The notes: a model not told the origin generated them from the sequence alone. A stretch of 64,000 bases of DNA from Streptomyces sp. H27-C3 (GCF_030063415.1 NZ_JASITA010000015.1:41292-105291); one strand, 5' to 3'. Positions 27,348-36,536 are shown, numbered from the stretch's first letter. Program-made: numbers and translations.

Positions 27348-29975
27348 TCAGCCGGCCGCCGGCGTCATCTTCTCCGCGATGCCCGGATTTTCCTTCATCC
27401 AGGCCTTCACGGCTTCTTCCTCGTGCCCTGCGCCGCGCTTCCGGATCTCGTTCTCCAGGCCGCCGAGCTGCTCCTCGGACAGCTTGAACTTCTTGAACCA
27501 CTCCGTCAGCCGCGGGTAGTTCTTCGGGAACTCCTTGTTGCCGATGATGTGCAGCCGGTCACCTTCGCCGAAGAGCTTCTTCGAGTCCTTGAGCTTGGTC
27601 ATCTTGAACTCGTTGTACGCCCAGTGCGGGGTCCACAGGAGCACCGCGACGGGCTCCTTCTTGGCGTACGAGCGCTTCAGCTCGGCCAGCATGCCGGGCG
27701 TGGAGCCGTCGACGACCTTGTACTCCTTGTCCAGGCCGTAGCCGGGCAGGACGTTGGTCTTGAGGTTCTCCATCGTCGCGGTGCCGGGCTCGATGCCGAT
27801 GATCCGGCCCTTGAACTTGTCGCCCTTGCCCTTGAGGTCCTCGAGCGTCTTGACGTCCTTGACGTACGAGGGGACGGCGACCTCGATCGATGTCGGCCCG
27901 TACCAGGACCCGATGTCGGTCAGCTTGTCGCCGTACTTGTCCCAGTAGTTCTTCTGCGTGTACGGCAGCCAGCCGTCCAGCTGGACGTCGAGCTGGCCGC
28001 GTGACATCGCCGCGTACATCGGACCGACCTCGAACTGCTTGAGGTTGATCTTGTAGCCGCGCTCCTCCAGCACCGCCTTCCACAGGTACGTGGCGGCGAT
28101 GTCCTCCTCCCAGGGGAACCAGGCCATCCCGACGGCGCGGTCGCGCTCGTCCTTGCCGTTCGCGGCCTTGGGCGTCTTGGCGACCGGGACCCACTTGTCG
28201 AGGAGGTCCGGGTTGTCTTTGAGCCAGGCGCGGACGGCCTCCTGCTCCTTGCCCTTGCCGGTCGTCTGGATCTTCGATTCAAGGTCCGTGAGCTGCTTCT
28301 CGGTCATCTTGAAGTTCTTGATCCACTTGGCGACCGCGGGGTTCTCCTGGGAGAAGCCCTTGCGCGCCAGGGTGTGCACACCGTCGCCCTTGCCCCAGCT
28401 GCCCTTGGGGTCCTTGAGCTTCTTCAGGTCGAAGTCGCTGTACGCCCAGTGCGGCGACCACAGCGTGGTGACGATGGGTTCCTTCTTGGCGTACGCGCGC
28501 TTCAGCTCGGCCAGCATCGCGGGCGTGGAGCCGTCGATGACCTCGAACTCACCCTCCAGGCCGTAGTCCTTGAGGACCTTGTCCTTGAGGAGCCCCATCA
28601 TTCCGGCGCTCGGCTCAATGCCGATGATTTTGCCCTGGAACTTGCCGGACTTGCCCTTGAGGTCCGCGAGGGAGTCGACGCCCTTCACGTACGAGGGGAC
28701 GCTCAGCTCCAGCGAGGTCGGGCCGAACCACGGGCCCATGTCCTCGAGCTTGTCCTGGTACTTCTTCCAGTACTTCTCGTGGGTGACCGGCAGCCACGAG
28801 TCCGTCTGCAGGTCAATCTGGCCGGCCGCCTGGCCGGTGTAGAGCGAGCCGGCCTCGTACTGCTTGGTGTCGACCTCATAGCCGCGCTGCTCCAGCATTT
28901 CCTTCCAGAGGAAGGTGGAGGCGATGCCCTCGTCCCACGGGATGTAGCCCATGGAGATCTTCTTGCCCTGGCCGACGTTCGAGGAGTCGGCGACGGACTT
29001 GGTGGAGGAGCCGCCGAAGAGGCCCATGCCGCCCGCGACCAGCGCGAGAATGACAACGCCCGCGATGGCGACGACCGGCTGCGGCCGGTAGCTCCAGATC
29101 TTCGAACCGCTGGACAGGGCCTGCTCCTTGGCGAGCGCGCGTCGGCCGAGCGGGGAGACCTGGTTGCCGAGCGCACCGGTCATCCGGTCGAGGTACATGG
29201 CCATGATGACGATGGACAGGCCGGCTTCGAAGCCGAGACCCACGTCGATGTTGCCGAGCGCCCGGTAGACGGCGCCACCGAGGCCGCCGCCGCCGACCAT
29301 GCCGGCGATGACCACCATGGACAGGCCCAGCATGATGACCTGGTTGATGCCGGCCATGATCGTCGGCAGGGCGAGCGGGAGCTGGACGCGCAGCAGGGTG
29401 TTGCGCGGCGTCGTGCCGAAGGCCTCGGCGGCCTCGACCAGATCACCGTCGACCTGGCGGATGCCGAGCTCGGTCATCCGGACGCCGGGGGGCAGCGCGA
29501 AGATGATCGTCGCGACGATGCCGGGGACCGCGCCGACGCCGAAGAAGATGACGCCGGGGATCAGATACACCATGGCCGGCATGGTCTGCATGAAGTCCAT
29601 GACGGGCCGGGTCACGGCGCTGACGGTCTTGGACCGCGAGGACCAGATGCCGAGCGGAATCGAGATCGCCAGGATGATCACGGTGGAGACGAGTACGAGC
29701 GACAGGGTCGACATCGCGTCGTCCCACAGTTCGACCGAGTCGATCAGCGCGAATCCGGCGAAGGCCAGCACACCGGCGGTCAGGCCGCGCAGCCACCAGG
29801 CGATGACGGCGAAGATTCCGGCGAGGAGCAGCGGCTCGGGCGCGGTGAGCGCGCCGGACACGGCGTCGTGCAGGCCGCCGACGACAGCGGTGATCGCGTC
29901 GAACAGCCAGGTGAAGTTCTCGATGAGCCACTCGACACCACTGTCGACCCACTCACCCAGGGGGAACCTAGGCAC
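27348..29975 (-). CDS. glycine-betaine ABC permease fused to two substrate-binding domains
   Basis: 875 residues. Residues 1-310 or so form a ProW-type permease with the EAA-like loop (VEAAEAFGTTPRNTLLRVQL). After another membrane helix near 300-320 come two successive OpuAC/ProX-type domains (about 335-600 and 610-875), clearly duplicated: WDEGIASTFLWKEMLEQRGY in the first aligns with WEEDIAATYLWKAVLEERGY in the second. Both keep the tryptophans of the betaine box (for example TLWSPHWAYSDF and LLWTPHWAYNEF). Role: uptake of betaine-like osmolytes, powered by the ATPase whose gene overlaps it by 8 bases. Confidence 0.93.
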   Translation of the reverse strand: MPRFPLGEWVDSGVEWLIENFTWLFDAITAVVGGLHDAVSGALTAPEPLLLAGIFAVIAWWLRGLTAGVLAFAGFALIDSVELWDDAMSTLSLVLVSTVIILAISIPLGIWSSRSKTVSAVTRPVMDFMQTMPAMVYLIPGVIFFGVGAVPGIVATIIFALPPGVRMTELGIRQVDGDLVEAAEAFGTTPRNTLLRVQLPLALPTIMAGINQVIMLGLSMVVIAGMVGGGGLGGAVYRALGNIDVGLGFEAGLSIVIMAMYLDRMTGALGNQVSPLGRRALAKEQALSSGSKIWSYRPQPVVAIAGVVILALVAGGMGLFGGSSTKSVADSSNVGQGKKISMGYIPWDEGIASTFLWKEMLEQRGYEVDTKQYEAGSLYTGQAAGQIDLQTDSWLPVTHEKYWKKYQDKLEDMGPWFGPTSLELSVPSYVKGVDSLADLKGKSGKFQGKIIGIEPSAGMMGLLKDKVLKDYGLEGEFEVIDGSTPAMLAELKRAYAKKEPIVTTLWSPHWAYSDFDLKKLKDPKGSWGKGDGVHTLARKGFSQENPAVAKWIKNFKMTEKQLTDLESKIQTTGKGKEQEAVRAWLKDNPDLLDKWVPVAKTPKAANGKDERDRAVGMAWFPWEEDIAATYLWKAVLEERGYKINLKQFEVGPMYAAMSRGQLDVQLDGWLPYTQKNYWDKYGDKLTDIGSWYGPTSIEVAVPSYVKDVKTLEDLKGKGDKFKGRIIGIEPGTATMENLKTNVLPGYGLDKEYKVVDGSTPGMLAELKRSYAKKEPVAVLLWTPHWAYNEFKMTKLKDSKKLFGEGDRLHIIGNKEFPKNYPRLTEWFKKFKLSEEQLGGLENEIRKRGAGHEEEAVKAWMKENPGIAEKMTPAAG

Positions 29976-31125
29976 CGGCGATCACCTTGCTCACGGAGTT
30001 GACGCTCATGGGGACGACGGTCTCGGCGGCGGCCTTCGGCGCGTCGCTCGGAGTCATCGGCTCCCCCAGTACGGCGAGCAGCCGCGACCGCGGTACGACG
30101 CCGGTCAGCCTGCCCTCGGCGTCGATGACGGCGACAGGCGCGCTGCTGGCGGAGCAGGGGGTGAAGAGTTCGATGATCGGGGTGTCCGCGGTGACGGTGG
30201 CGGCCGCGGCCTTCAGGACGTCATCGGCGGTACGCAGCTCCACGCCCTCGTCGGTCTTCGTACCGAAGGCGGTGTCGGGGTCGGCCATGATGGCGCCCGC
30301 GGTGAGGACCCTGGAGCGGTCCACGTCCTGGGTGAAGGAGGCGACATAGTCGTTGGCGGGGGTGACGAGGATGTCCTCGGCGGTGCCCATCTGGACTATT
30401 CGCCCGTCGCGCATGACCGCGATGCGGTCGCCGAGGCGCATGGCCTCGTTGAGGTCGTGGGTGATGAAGACGATGGTCTTCTTCAGCCGCTTCTGGAGTT
30501 CGAGGAGCTGGTCCTGCATGTCACGGCGGATCAGCGGGTCGAGGGCGCTGAACGACTCGTCCATGAGCAGCAGGTCGGCGTCGGTGGCCAGCGCGCGGGC
30601 GAGGCCCACGCGCTGCTGCATCCCGCCGGACAGCTCGTCGGGCCAGGACTTCTCCCAGCCCTTGAGGCCGGCGAGTTCCAGGGCCTCGGTGGCGCGCTTC
30701 AGGCGCTCCTCGCGGGGTATGCCCTGTACTTCGAGGCCGTAGCCGACGTTCTCCAGGACACTGCGGTGCGGGAACAGCGCGAAGTGCTGGAAGACCATGC
30801 TGATCTTCGAAGAACGAACGCCGCGCAGCTCCGACGGGCTCAGCGCGGTGAGGTCCTGGTCGTCGAAGAGCACCCGTCCGGCGGTCGGCTCGAGCAGTCC
30901 GTTGAGCATGCGCAGCAACGTGGACTTGCCTGATCCGGACAGACCCATGACAACGAATATCTGCCCTGGCTCCACGGTGAACGTGGCGTCGATCACCGCG
31001 GCGGTCGTACCCTCGGCCCGCAGCTCGTCACGGTCGGCTCCACTTTCGAGCTTCCGAACCGCGTCTTCGGGTCGTTTGCCGAACACCTTGTACAAGTGCT
31101 CAGCCTGCAGCCTGGACACATACAC
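29968..31125 (-). CDS. proV: glycine-betaine ABC transporter ATP-binding protein with CBS domains
   Basis: 385 residues. Walker A GLSGSGKST (near residue 80), Q loop, LSGGMQQRVGLARALA signature, Walker B LLLMDESFSALDP and H loop ITHDLNEA are all intact; a C-terminal region of about 100 residues resembles the tandem CBS pair that senses ionic strength in ProV/OpuA. First gene of the operon; GTG start with weak GTGAGG upstream (another GTG lies two codons in). Its stop overlaps the permease start. Confidence 0.95.
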   Translation of the reverse strand: MYVSRLQAEHLYKVFGKRPEDAVRKLESGADRDELRAEGTTAAVIDATFTVEPGQIFVVMGLSGSGKSTLLRMLNGLLEPTAGRVLFDDQDLTALSPSELRGVRSSKISMVFQHFALFPHRSVLENVGYGLEVQGIPREERLKRATEALELAGLKGWEKSWPDELSGGMQQRVGLARALATDADLLLMDESFSALDPLIRRDMQDQLLELQKRLKKTIVFITHDLNEAMRLGDRIAVMRDGRIVQMGTAEDILVTPANDYVASFTQDVDRSRVLTAGAIMADPDTAFGTKTDEGVELRTADDVLKAAAATVTADTPIIELFTPCSASSAPVAVIDAEGRLTGVVPRSRLLAVLGEPMTPSDAPKAAAETVVPMSVNSVSKVIAGA

Positions 31126-31271
31126 CTCACGCGTTGAACTGAAAACGGCCCATCACCCCCGGTCGGCGGGCCGTCGAGCGGCACGGATTCGGCCCGTTTC
31201 ACCCATCAAGAAGTTGAAACCAAAATGGGGTCCGCTCCGACGCGGCACCTGCCCGTGCTTACACAGGCCAA

Positions 31272-31310
31272 ACACAAGAGTGATCCACTTCACGCCGTCG
31301 CCTCTTGTGT
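31272..31310. promoter_or_regulatory. 9-bp inverted repeat between proV and the exonuclease gene
   Basis: ACACAAGAG and CTCTTGTGT are separated by 21 bases in the divergent promoter region. It could be an operator for either gene; nothing else supports it. Confidence 0.35.
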
Positions 31311-31331
31311 CGCGTACGGCATCATCGGAGG

Positions 31332-32252
31332 GTGACGCGACGCCTGATGCTCCTCGACACCGCTTCCCTCTACTACCGGGCCTATTTCGGGGTTCCCGAC
31401 ACCGTCCGCGCCCCCGACGGCACGCCCGTCAACGCCGTGCGCGGACTGCTCGACTTCATCACCCGGCTCGTTCAGGACCACCACCCCGACGACCTCGTGG
31501 CCTGCATGGACGCCGACTGGCGGCCGCAGTGGCGGGTCGAGCTGATCCCGTCCTACAAGGCGCACCGGGTGGCCGTGGAGACCGAGACGGGCCCCGACGA
31601 AGAGGCCACCCCGGACACGCTCGCACCGCAGGTGCCGATCATCGAGGCGGTGCTCGACGCTGTCGGCATCGCCCGGGTCGGTGTCGCTTCGTACGAGGCG
31701 GACGATGTGATCGGCACGCTCGCGGGTCGCGCGACGGGGCCGGTGGACATCGTCACCGGCGACCGCGACCTCTATCAGCTGGTCGACGACGCCCGCGGGG
31801 TGCGGGTGCTCTACCCGCTCAAGGGGGTCGGCGAGCTCCAGATCACCGACGAGGCGTGGCTCCGTGAGAAGTACGCGGTGAACGCGTCGGGGTACGTCGA
31901 CTTCGCGCTGCTGCGCGGCGACCCGAGCGACGGACTGCCCGGCGTCCCCGGTATCGGCGAGAAGACCGCGGCCAAGCTGCTCGACGCGTACGGGGACCTG
32001 GCCGGGATCATGACCGCCGTCGGTGACCCGGCGTCGAGGCTGACACCGTCGCAGCGCAAGCGGCTGGACGAGTCGCGGGACTATGTCGCGGTCGCGCCCA
32101 AGGTCGTGCGCGTGGCTTCCGACGTGCCGCTGCCCGAGTTCGACCCGGCGCTGCCGTCCGAGCCGCTCGATCCGGAGCTGCTCGACGCGCTGGCGGACCG
32201 GTGGGGGCTCGGCGGCGCCCTGAAGCGGCTGCTCTCCACTCTGCGGAACTAG
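31332..32252 (+). CDS. 5'-3' exonuclease (PolA N-domain-like)
   Basis: 306 residues of the FEN/5'-3' exonuclease family without a polymerase part. Acidic active-site clusters are visible: LMLLDTASLYYRAYFGVP, VACMDADWRP, ASYEADDVIGTLA and IVTGDRDLYQLV; a helix-hairpin-helix (GVPGIGEKTAAKLL) binds DNA. The start is uncertain: GTG at 31332 directly abuts GGAGG, ATG at 31347 has long spacing, and an in-frame start at 31305 is also open. Probably processes flaps or RNA primers. Confidence 0.88.
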   Translation: MTRRLMLLDTASLYYRAYFGVPDTVRAPDGTPVNAVRGLLDFITRLVQDHHPDDLVACMDADWRPQWRVELIPSYKAHRVAVETETGPDEEATPDTLAPQVPIIEAVLDAVGIARVGVASYEADDVIGTLAGRATGPVDIVTGDRDLYQLVDDARGVRVLYPLKGVGELQITDEAWLREKYAVNASGYVDFALLRGDPSDGLPGVPGIGEKTAAKLLDAYGDLAGIMTAVGDPASRLTPSQRKRLDESRDYVAVAPKVVRVASDVPLPEFDPALPSEPLDPELLDALADRWGLGGALKRLLSTLRN

Positions 32253-32261
32253 AGTGCTAAC

Positions 32262-32280
32262 TTAGGCAAGCCTAACCAGA
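32262..32280. promoter_or_regulatory. iron box (DmdR/IdeR-type operator)
   Basis: TTAGGCAAGCCTAACCAGA matches the 19-bp iron-box consensus TTAGGTTAGSCTAACCTAA at 15 of 19 positions. It lies 22 bases before the siderophore-interacting protein gene, so iron repression by a DtxR-family regulator is expected. Confidence 0.85.
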
Positions 32281-32302
32281 CCAGCGTCAGGGGAGAACCA
32301 CC

Positions 32303-33145
32303 GTGGCAGAACGACCGGCCCGCAAGACACCGCAGGTTCACGAGGCACAGGTGACGCGCACCGAGCGGATCACCCCGCACATGGTGCGGGTCGTCCTCGG
32401 CGGTGAGGGCCTGGCCGGCTTCACCGTGGGCGAGTTCACCGACCACTACATCAAGGTGCTCTTCCCGGCCGCGGACGTGACCTACCCGGAGCCCTTCGAC
32501 ATGGCCCGCATCCGGGAGGAGTTCCCGTCGGAGCAGTGGCCGGCCACCCGTGCGTACACCGTGCGGAGCTGGGACGCGACCGCGCGCGAGCTGGCCGTCG
32601 ACTTCGTGGTGCACGGCGACGAGGGCCTGGCGGGGCCGTGGGCCGCGCTGGTCCGGCCCGGCGAGACGGTACGTTTCCTCGGCCCCGGCGGCGGCTACGT
32701 CCCGGACGCGGCTGCCGACTGGCACCTGCTGGTCGGCGACGAGAGTGCGCTGCCCGCGATCGCCGCTTCGCTGGAGCGGATGCGCGCCGGAGCTGTGGTG
32801 CGCGCCTTCGTGGAGGTGGCGAACGCCGAGGAGGAGCAGAAGATCGTCACGCCCGACGGCGTCGAGGTCACCTGGCTGCACCGCGGCGACAGCCCGGTGG
32901 GCGACAGCCTGATCGCCGCCGTGCGCGGTCTCGACTTCCCCGCGGGGGACGTCCAGGCGTTCGTGCACGGTGAGGCGGGCTTCGTGAAGGACCTCCGCAG
33001 CCATCTGCGCATCGACCGGGCGATCCCGCGCGAGCGGCTCTCCATCTCCGGCTACTGGCGCCTGGGCCAGGACGACGACGCCTGGCGCGCGGCGAAGCGC
33101 GAGTGGAACGAGCAGGTGGAGCGCGAGCAGGAGAGCGCGGCCTGA
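32303..33145 (+). CDS. siderophore-interacting protein (ferric-siderophore reductase)
   Basis: 280 residues of the SIP/ViuB flavoprotein family that releases iron from ferric siderophores by reduction. The FAD-binding domain contains RAYTVRSWD (RxYS/T-type flavin motif), and the C-terminal NAD(P)H domain ends with SISGYWRLGQDDDAW, the family hallmark. Start by GTG after GGGGAGAACCACC. A perfect-looking iron box just upstream fits control by iron. Followed by a strong hairpin. Confidence 0.95.
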   Translation: MAERPARKTPQVHEAQVTRTERITPHMVRVVLGGEGLAGFTVGEFTDHYIKVLFPAADVTYPEPFDMARIREEFPSEQWPATRAYTVRSWDATARELAVDFVVHGDEGLAGPWAALVRPGETVRFLGPGGGYVPDAAADWHLLVGDESALPAIAASLERMRAGAVVRAFVEVANAEEEQKIVTPDGVEVTWLHRGDSPVGDSLIAAVRGLDFPAGDVQAFVHGEAGFVKDLRSHLRIDRAIPRERLSISGYWRLGQDDDAWRAAKREWNEQVEREQESAA

Positions 33146-33165
33146 CCCGGCGCACCCGCCCACCC

Positions 33166-33197
33166 ACGGACCCCCGGCTGCTCAGCCGGGGGTCCGT
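33166..33197 (+). terminator. terminator of the siderophore-interacting protein gene
   Basis: 15-bp inverted repeat (ACGGACCCCCGGCTG and its complement), 20 bases after the stop codon. Confidence 0.8.
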
Positions 33198-33310
33198 TCG
33201 TCGCCGTGCAGACGGGCGGGCTCGTCCGTCTGCGCCATCCCGCGCGTCGAGGCGATACAGCGCCGTTTCCATGCGCTGTGGAACCATCTCCACAACAATC
33301 CGGACCCGGA

Positions 33311-33339
33311 CCAATCCAAGGCAGCCGCGGCTCCGAATA
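33311..33339 (+). promoter_or_regulatory. SigK-type ECF promoter before the sigma gene
   Basis: CCAATCC, 15 bases, then CCGAATA. The same -35, gap and -10 occur before the fasciclin gene at 36200-36228. The motif resembles the M. tuberculosis SigK promoter (CCATCC/CCGAAT, from memory), which implies autoregulation. Confidence 0.75.
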
Positions 33340-33387
33340 CGTCGTGAAGCCCGTCCTGGGCCTGGTCCACACCTGGAGGAACGTCGC

Positions 33388-33972
33388 GTGAAAGAAGCCG
33401 TGCACATCGGGGGCATCGCCTCGGCGGGGCCTGATCTGCAGGAATTGCTCGGCATGGTGGCCCGCGGTGACCGCGATGCCTTCAGCGAGGTCTACGACGC
33501 GGTCTCCGGGCCCGTCATGGGCCTGGTGCGCGCCGTGCTCCGCGACCCCGCCCAGTCGGAGGAAGTCACCCAGGAGGTGCTGATCGAGCTGTGGCGGACC
33601 GCCGCCCGCTTCCAGCCCACCAGGGGCTCCGCCATGACCTGGGTGCTCACCCTCGCCCACCGGCGAGCCGTGGACCGGGTGCGCTCGGCCCAGGCATCGT
33701 CGGACCGGGAGCACCGGGCGGCGCTGCTGGACCGCACGCCGGCGTTCGACGAGGTCACCGAAGAGGTCGAGAGCCGCCTCGAACGTGAACAGGTGCGGCG
33801 CTGTCTGCGTACTCTCACCGAACTGCAACGGCAGTCGGTGACGCTCGCTTATTACCGGGGGCTGGCCTACAGGGAAGTCGCCGAACTACTGGCCGTACCA
33901 CTCGGCACGGTCAAGACACGACTGCGCGACGGACTCATCCGGCTGCGCGACTGCCTGGGGGTCAGCACATGA
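33388..33972 (+). CDS. sigK: ECF RNA polymerase sigma factor, SigK-like
   Basis: 194 residues. Region 2 runs through SEEVTQEVLIELWRTAARFQ and MTWVLTLAHRRAVDRVR; region 4 has LTELQRQSVTLAYYRGLAYR and a VPLGTVKTRLRDGLIRLRD helix-turn-helix. The upstream frame is open, but the GTG at 33388 has GGAGG 8 bases before it and matches the family length. It overlaps the anti-sigma gene by 4 bases (ATGA). The closest known analogue in arrangement is M. tuberculosis SigK-RskA, whose targets are also fasciclin proteins. Confidence 0.92.
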   Translation: MKEAVHIGGIASAGPDLQELLGMVARGDRDAFSEVYDAVSGPVMGLVRAVLRDPAQSEEVTQEVLIELWRTAARFQPTRGSAMTWVLTLAHRRAVDRVRSAQASSDREHRAALLDRTPAFDEVTEEVESRLEREQVRRCLRTLTELQRQSVTLAYYRGLAYREVAELLAVPLGTVKTRLRDGLIRLRDCLGVST

Positions 33973-34718
33973 GCACGGCGGAACTGCATACGCTGACCGG
34001 CGCCTACGCGCTGCACGCACTGGCTCCCGATGAGCGCACGGAATTCGAGCGGCACCTGGAGGACTGCCCGGCCTGCGCCCAGGAGGTCGCCGAACTGACC
34101 GCCACGGCGGCCCGACTGGGTCTGGCCATGACCCGGACGCCACCCGCCACGCTCAAGGGCCAGGTGATGCGGCAGATCTCCACCGAGCGCCAGGAGCCCC
34201 CCAGAGTCCCGAGGCCCGTCCCGGCGACCGGCGCACGCCGGGCGCGCGTGCTGCCCCGCTTCGCACTGGCCGCCTGTCTGGCCGCTGCCGCCTCGTTCGG
34301 GGGGATCGCGGTGTGGCAGAACCAGGAGGCCCGTGACGCACAAACCCAGGCCCAGCAGTCGCAGCGCCAGGCCGAGGCACTGGCCACGGTGCTCGCCGCG
34401 CCGGACGCCAAGGTCAGCACCGGAAAGCTGACGGACGGTGCGACCGGCACCGTGGTCGTCTCACGCGACCGCAACAAGGCGGCCTTCCTGGCCTCCGGGA
34501 TGCCCAAGCCGCCCAGCGGCAAGGTCTACCAGCTGTGGTTCAACGACAAGGGCACCATGCGCTCGGCCGGTCTGATGGACCTCGCGTCCTCCTCCGGCGG
34601 CGTGCTGATGGACGGGCCCGTCGACGCGGCCTCCGGCATGGGCATCACGGTCGAGCCCGCGGGAGGCTCGCCCGAACCGACCTCCGATCCGCTGGCCCTG
34701 ATGAACTTCCCCGCGTAA
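33969..34718 (+). CDS. rskA: RskA-like membrane anti-sigma factor
   Basis: 249 residues. The N-terminal cytosolic anti-sigma domain has a zinc-type HxxxCxxC (HLEDCPACAQEV, residues 33-41); one membrane helix lies near residues 95-115 (LPRFALAACLAAAASFGGIA); the extracytoplasmic C-terminal domain is the RskA type (KVYQLWFNDKGTMRSAGLMD). It should hold the sigma factor until proteolysis. Site-2 proteases do this for RskA in mycobacteria; the M50 protease at 61607 is a possible but unproven partner. Confidence 0.93.
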   Translation: MSTAELHTLTGAYALHALAPDERTEFERHLEDCPACAQEVAELTATAARLGLAMTRTPPATLKGQVMRQISTERQEPPRVPRPVPATGARRARVLPRFALAACLAAAASFGGIAVWQNQEARDAQTQAQQSQRQAEALATVLAAPDAKVSTGKLTDGATGTVVVSRDRNKAAFLASGMPKPPSGKVYQLWFNDKGTMRSAGLMDLASSSGGVLMDGPVDAASGMGITVEPAGGSPEPTSDPLALMNFPA

Positions 34719-34780
34719 CCAGCCGTCCGGGCTGCGGAGCGGCACGGCAGAACAGCGCGAAGAACGAAAAGGAACCCCTC

Positions 34781-36142
34781 ATGAGTGTCGCCGTGGTGCT
34801 CTTCACCTCCGATCTGCGCGTGCACGACCAGCCGGTACTGCGGGCCGGCCTGCGCGCAGCGGACGAGGTCGTCCCCCTCTTCGTCCTGGACCCGGGCGTG
34901 CGCAAGGCGGGCTTCGACGCCCCCAACCGCAGCGCCTTCCTGGCCGATTGCCTGGCCGGCCTGGACGGCGCGCTGCGCGAGCGGGGCGGGCGGCTGGTGG
35001 TCCGGGCGGGCGACGTGGTGGAGCAGGTCTGCCGGGTGGTGACGGAGAGCGGGGCGCGGGAGGTGCACGTCGCGGCGGGCGTGAGCGGCTACGCGCTGCG
35101 CCGGGAGGAGGCACTGCGCACCGCCCTGGAGCCCCTGCGGTGCGCGCTCCTTGTGCACGACGCCGTGATCACGGCGCTGCCGCCGGGGCAGGTCACCCCG
35201 GCGGGCCGTGACCACTTCGCCGTGTTCACGCCGTACTTCCGCAAGTGGGAGGCGGCCGGGACACGCGAGACCCTGGCCGCTCCGCGCACCGTGCGGGTCC
35301 CGGAGATCGCCGGCCGCCCGCTGCCCCCACGCGACGCCGTCACCGGGGTCTCCCCGGGGCTGGTGCTGGGCGGTGAGCGCCAGGGCCGGGCCCTGCTGCG
35401 CGGCTGGCTGGCGGACGCCGTCACGGCGTACGAGGAGCGCCACGACGACCTGCCCGGCGACGCCACTTCGCGGCTATCGCCCTACCTCCACTTCGGGTGC
35501 CTGTCGGCGGCCGAGCTGGTCCACCGGGCGCGGAGCAAGGGCGGCCCTGGCGCGGATGCCTTCGTACGGCAGCTGGCCTGGCGGGACTTCCACCACCAGG
35601 TCCTCGCGGCCCGCCCGGCCGCCTCTTGGGCCGACTACCGCACACGCGGCGACCACTGGCGTGCGGACAAGGACGAGATCTCCGCCTGGCAGGAGGGCCG
35701 CACCGGGTATCCGGTGGTGGACGCGGCCATGCGCCAGTTGCTGCACGAGGGCTGGATGCACAACCGGGGCCGGCTGCTGGTGGCGAGCTTCCTGACCAAG
35801 ACCCTGTATGTGGACTGGCGGATTGGCGCCCGCCACTTCCTGGGCCTCCTGGTGGACGGGGACCTGGCGAACAACCAGCTCAACTGGCAGTGGGCGGCGG
35901 GCACCGGCACCGACACCCGCCCCAACCGCATCCTCAATCCGCTCACCCAGGCCAAGCGCTTCGACCCCCGCGGCGACTACGTACGACGCTGGGTTCCCGA
36001 GCTGGCCGAGCTCGCGGGTGCGGCCGTCCACCAGCCGTGGAAGCTCCCCGCGCCCGACCGCGCCCGCCTCGGCTATCCGGAGCCGATCGTGGACCTCGCG
36101 GACGGCCGGAGCAGGTTCGAGCAGGCACGCGGACTGGGCTGA
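34781..36142 (+). CDS. phr: deoxyribodipyrimidine photolyase
   Basis: 453 residues. The N-terminal photolyase alpha/beta antenna domain (VVLFTSDLRVHDQPVL) is followed by the FAD-binding helical domain with the class I CPD signatures YPVVDAAMRQL, MHNRGRLLVASFL and NNQLNWQWAAGTGTDTRPNR. It repairs UV dimers using blue light. The ATG at 34781 follows AAAAGGAACCCC. It lies 62 bases after the anti-sigma gene with no terminator between, so it is probably in the sigK operon. Confidence 0.96.
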   Translation: MSVAVVLFTSDLRVHDQPVLRAGLRAADEVVPLFVLDPGVRKAGFDAPNRSAFLADCLAGLDGALRERGGRLVVRAGDVVEQVCRVVTESGAREVHVAAGVSGYALRREEALRTALEPLRCALLVHDAVITALPPGQVTPAGRDHFAVFTPYFRKWEAAGTRETLAAPRTVRVPEIAGRPLPPRDAVTGVSPGLVLGGERQGRALLRGWLADAVTAYEERHDDLPGDATSRLSPYLHFGCLSAAELVHRARSKGGPGADAFVRQLAWRDFHHQVLAARPAASWADYRTRGDHWRADKDEISAWQEGRTGYPVVDAAMRQLLHEGWMHNRGRLLVASFLTKTLYVDWRIGARHFLGLLVDGDLANNQLNWQWAAGTGTDTRPNRILNPLTQAKRFDPRGDYVRRWVPELAELAGAAVHQPWKLPAPDRARLGYPEPIVDLADGRSRFEQARGLG

Positions 36143-36536
36143 CGCCACGGGCGAATTATTCGCTCGGTGGTACGAGAAGTAATTCCTTCGAGGGAACGAC
36201 CAATCCGAGGGCGGCCCGGCCCCGAATAACGGGTGTGAGCCAAGATCAGGAAGTTCCGGCAGCACGGGGCGGCGCCCCGGGCAGGACCGCGCGCCCGGCG
36301 CGTGTCCGCCCCGCCGCTCCGGGCGGATCAGCCGGGGACTTCCGATGCGCGAGGACCGGCGCGAAGCCGTCCTCGCAGGGCGACCGGCCGACCAGCCGGA
36401 CACCCGCTCGCCGCACGGCACGAGCGAGGTACAGGTGCGGGCCGGCAGCAGGTGGTCCCCCGTGACATAGGCCCACCGGCCACGCGCCACCGCACCTCAC
36501 GTTCCGTACACACACCACCCCCTCAAGGAGTACGTC
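36143..36536. other. 394-bp gap holding the fasciclin promoter and long leader
   Basis: Contains the SigK-type promoter at 36200-36228. Transcription from there would give a 5' leader of about 300 bases before the fasciclin ATG. A 41-codon frame (36345-36470) is present but unconvincing. No other gene was seen. Confidence 0.6.
36200..36228 (+). promoter_or_regulatory. SigK-type ECF promoter before the fasciclin gene
   Basis: CCAATCC-N15-CCGAATA, the same hexamer regions and the same 15-base gap as at 33311-33339. In both, GA or GGA comes just before CCAATCC. Confidence 0.75.

Noticed and set aside
36345-36470. 41-codon frame in the fasciclin leader
   Set aside because: Weak ribosome-binding site, no recognisable sequence, and overlapping random frames; kept only as a note.
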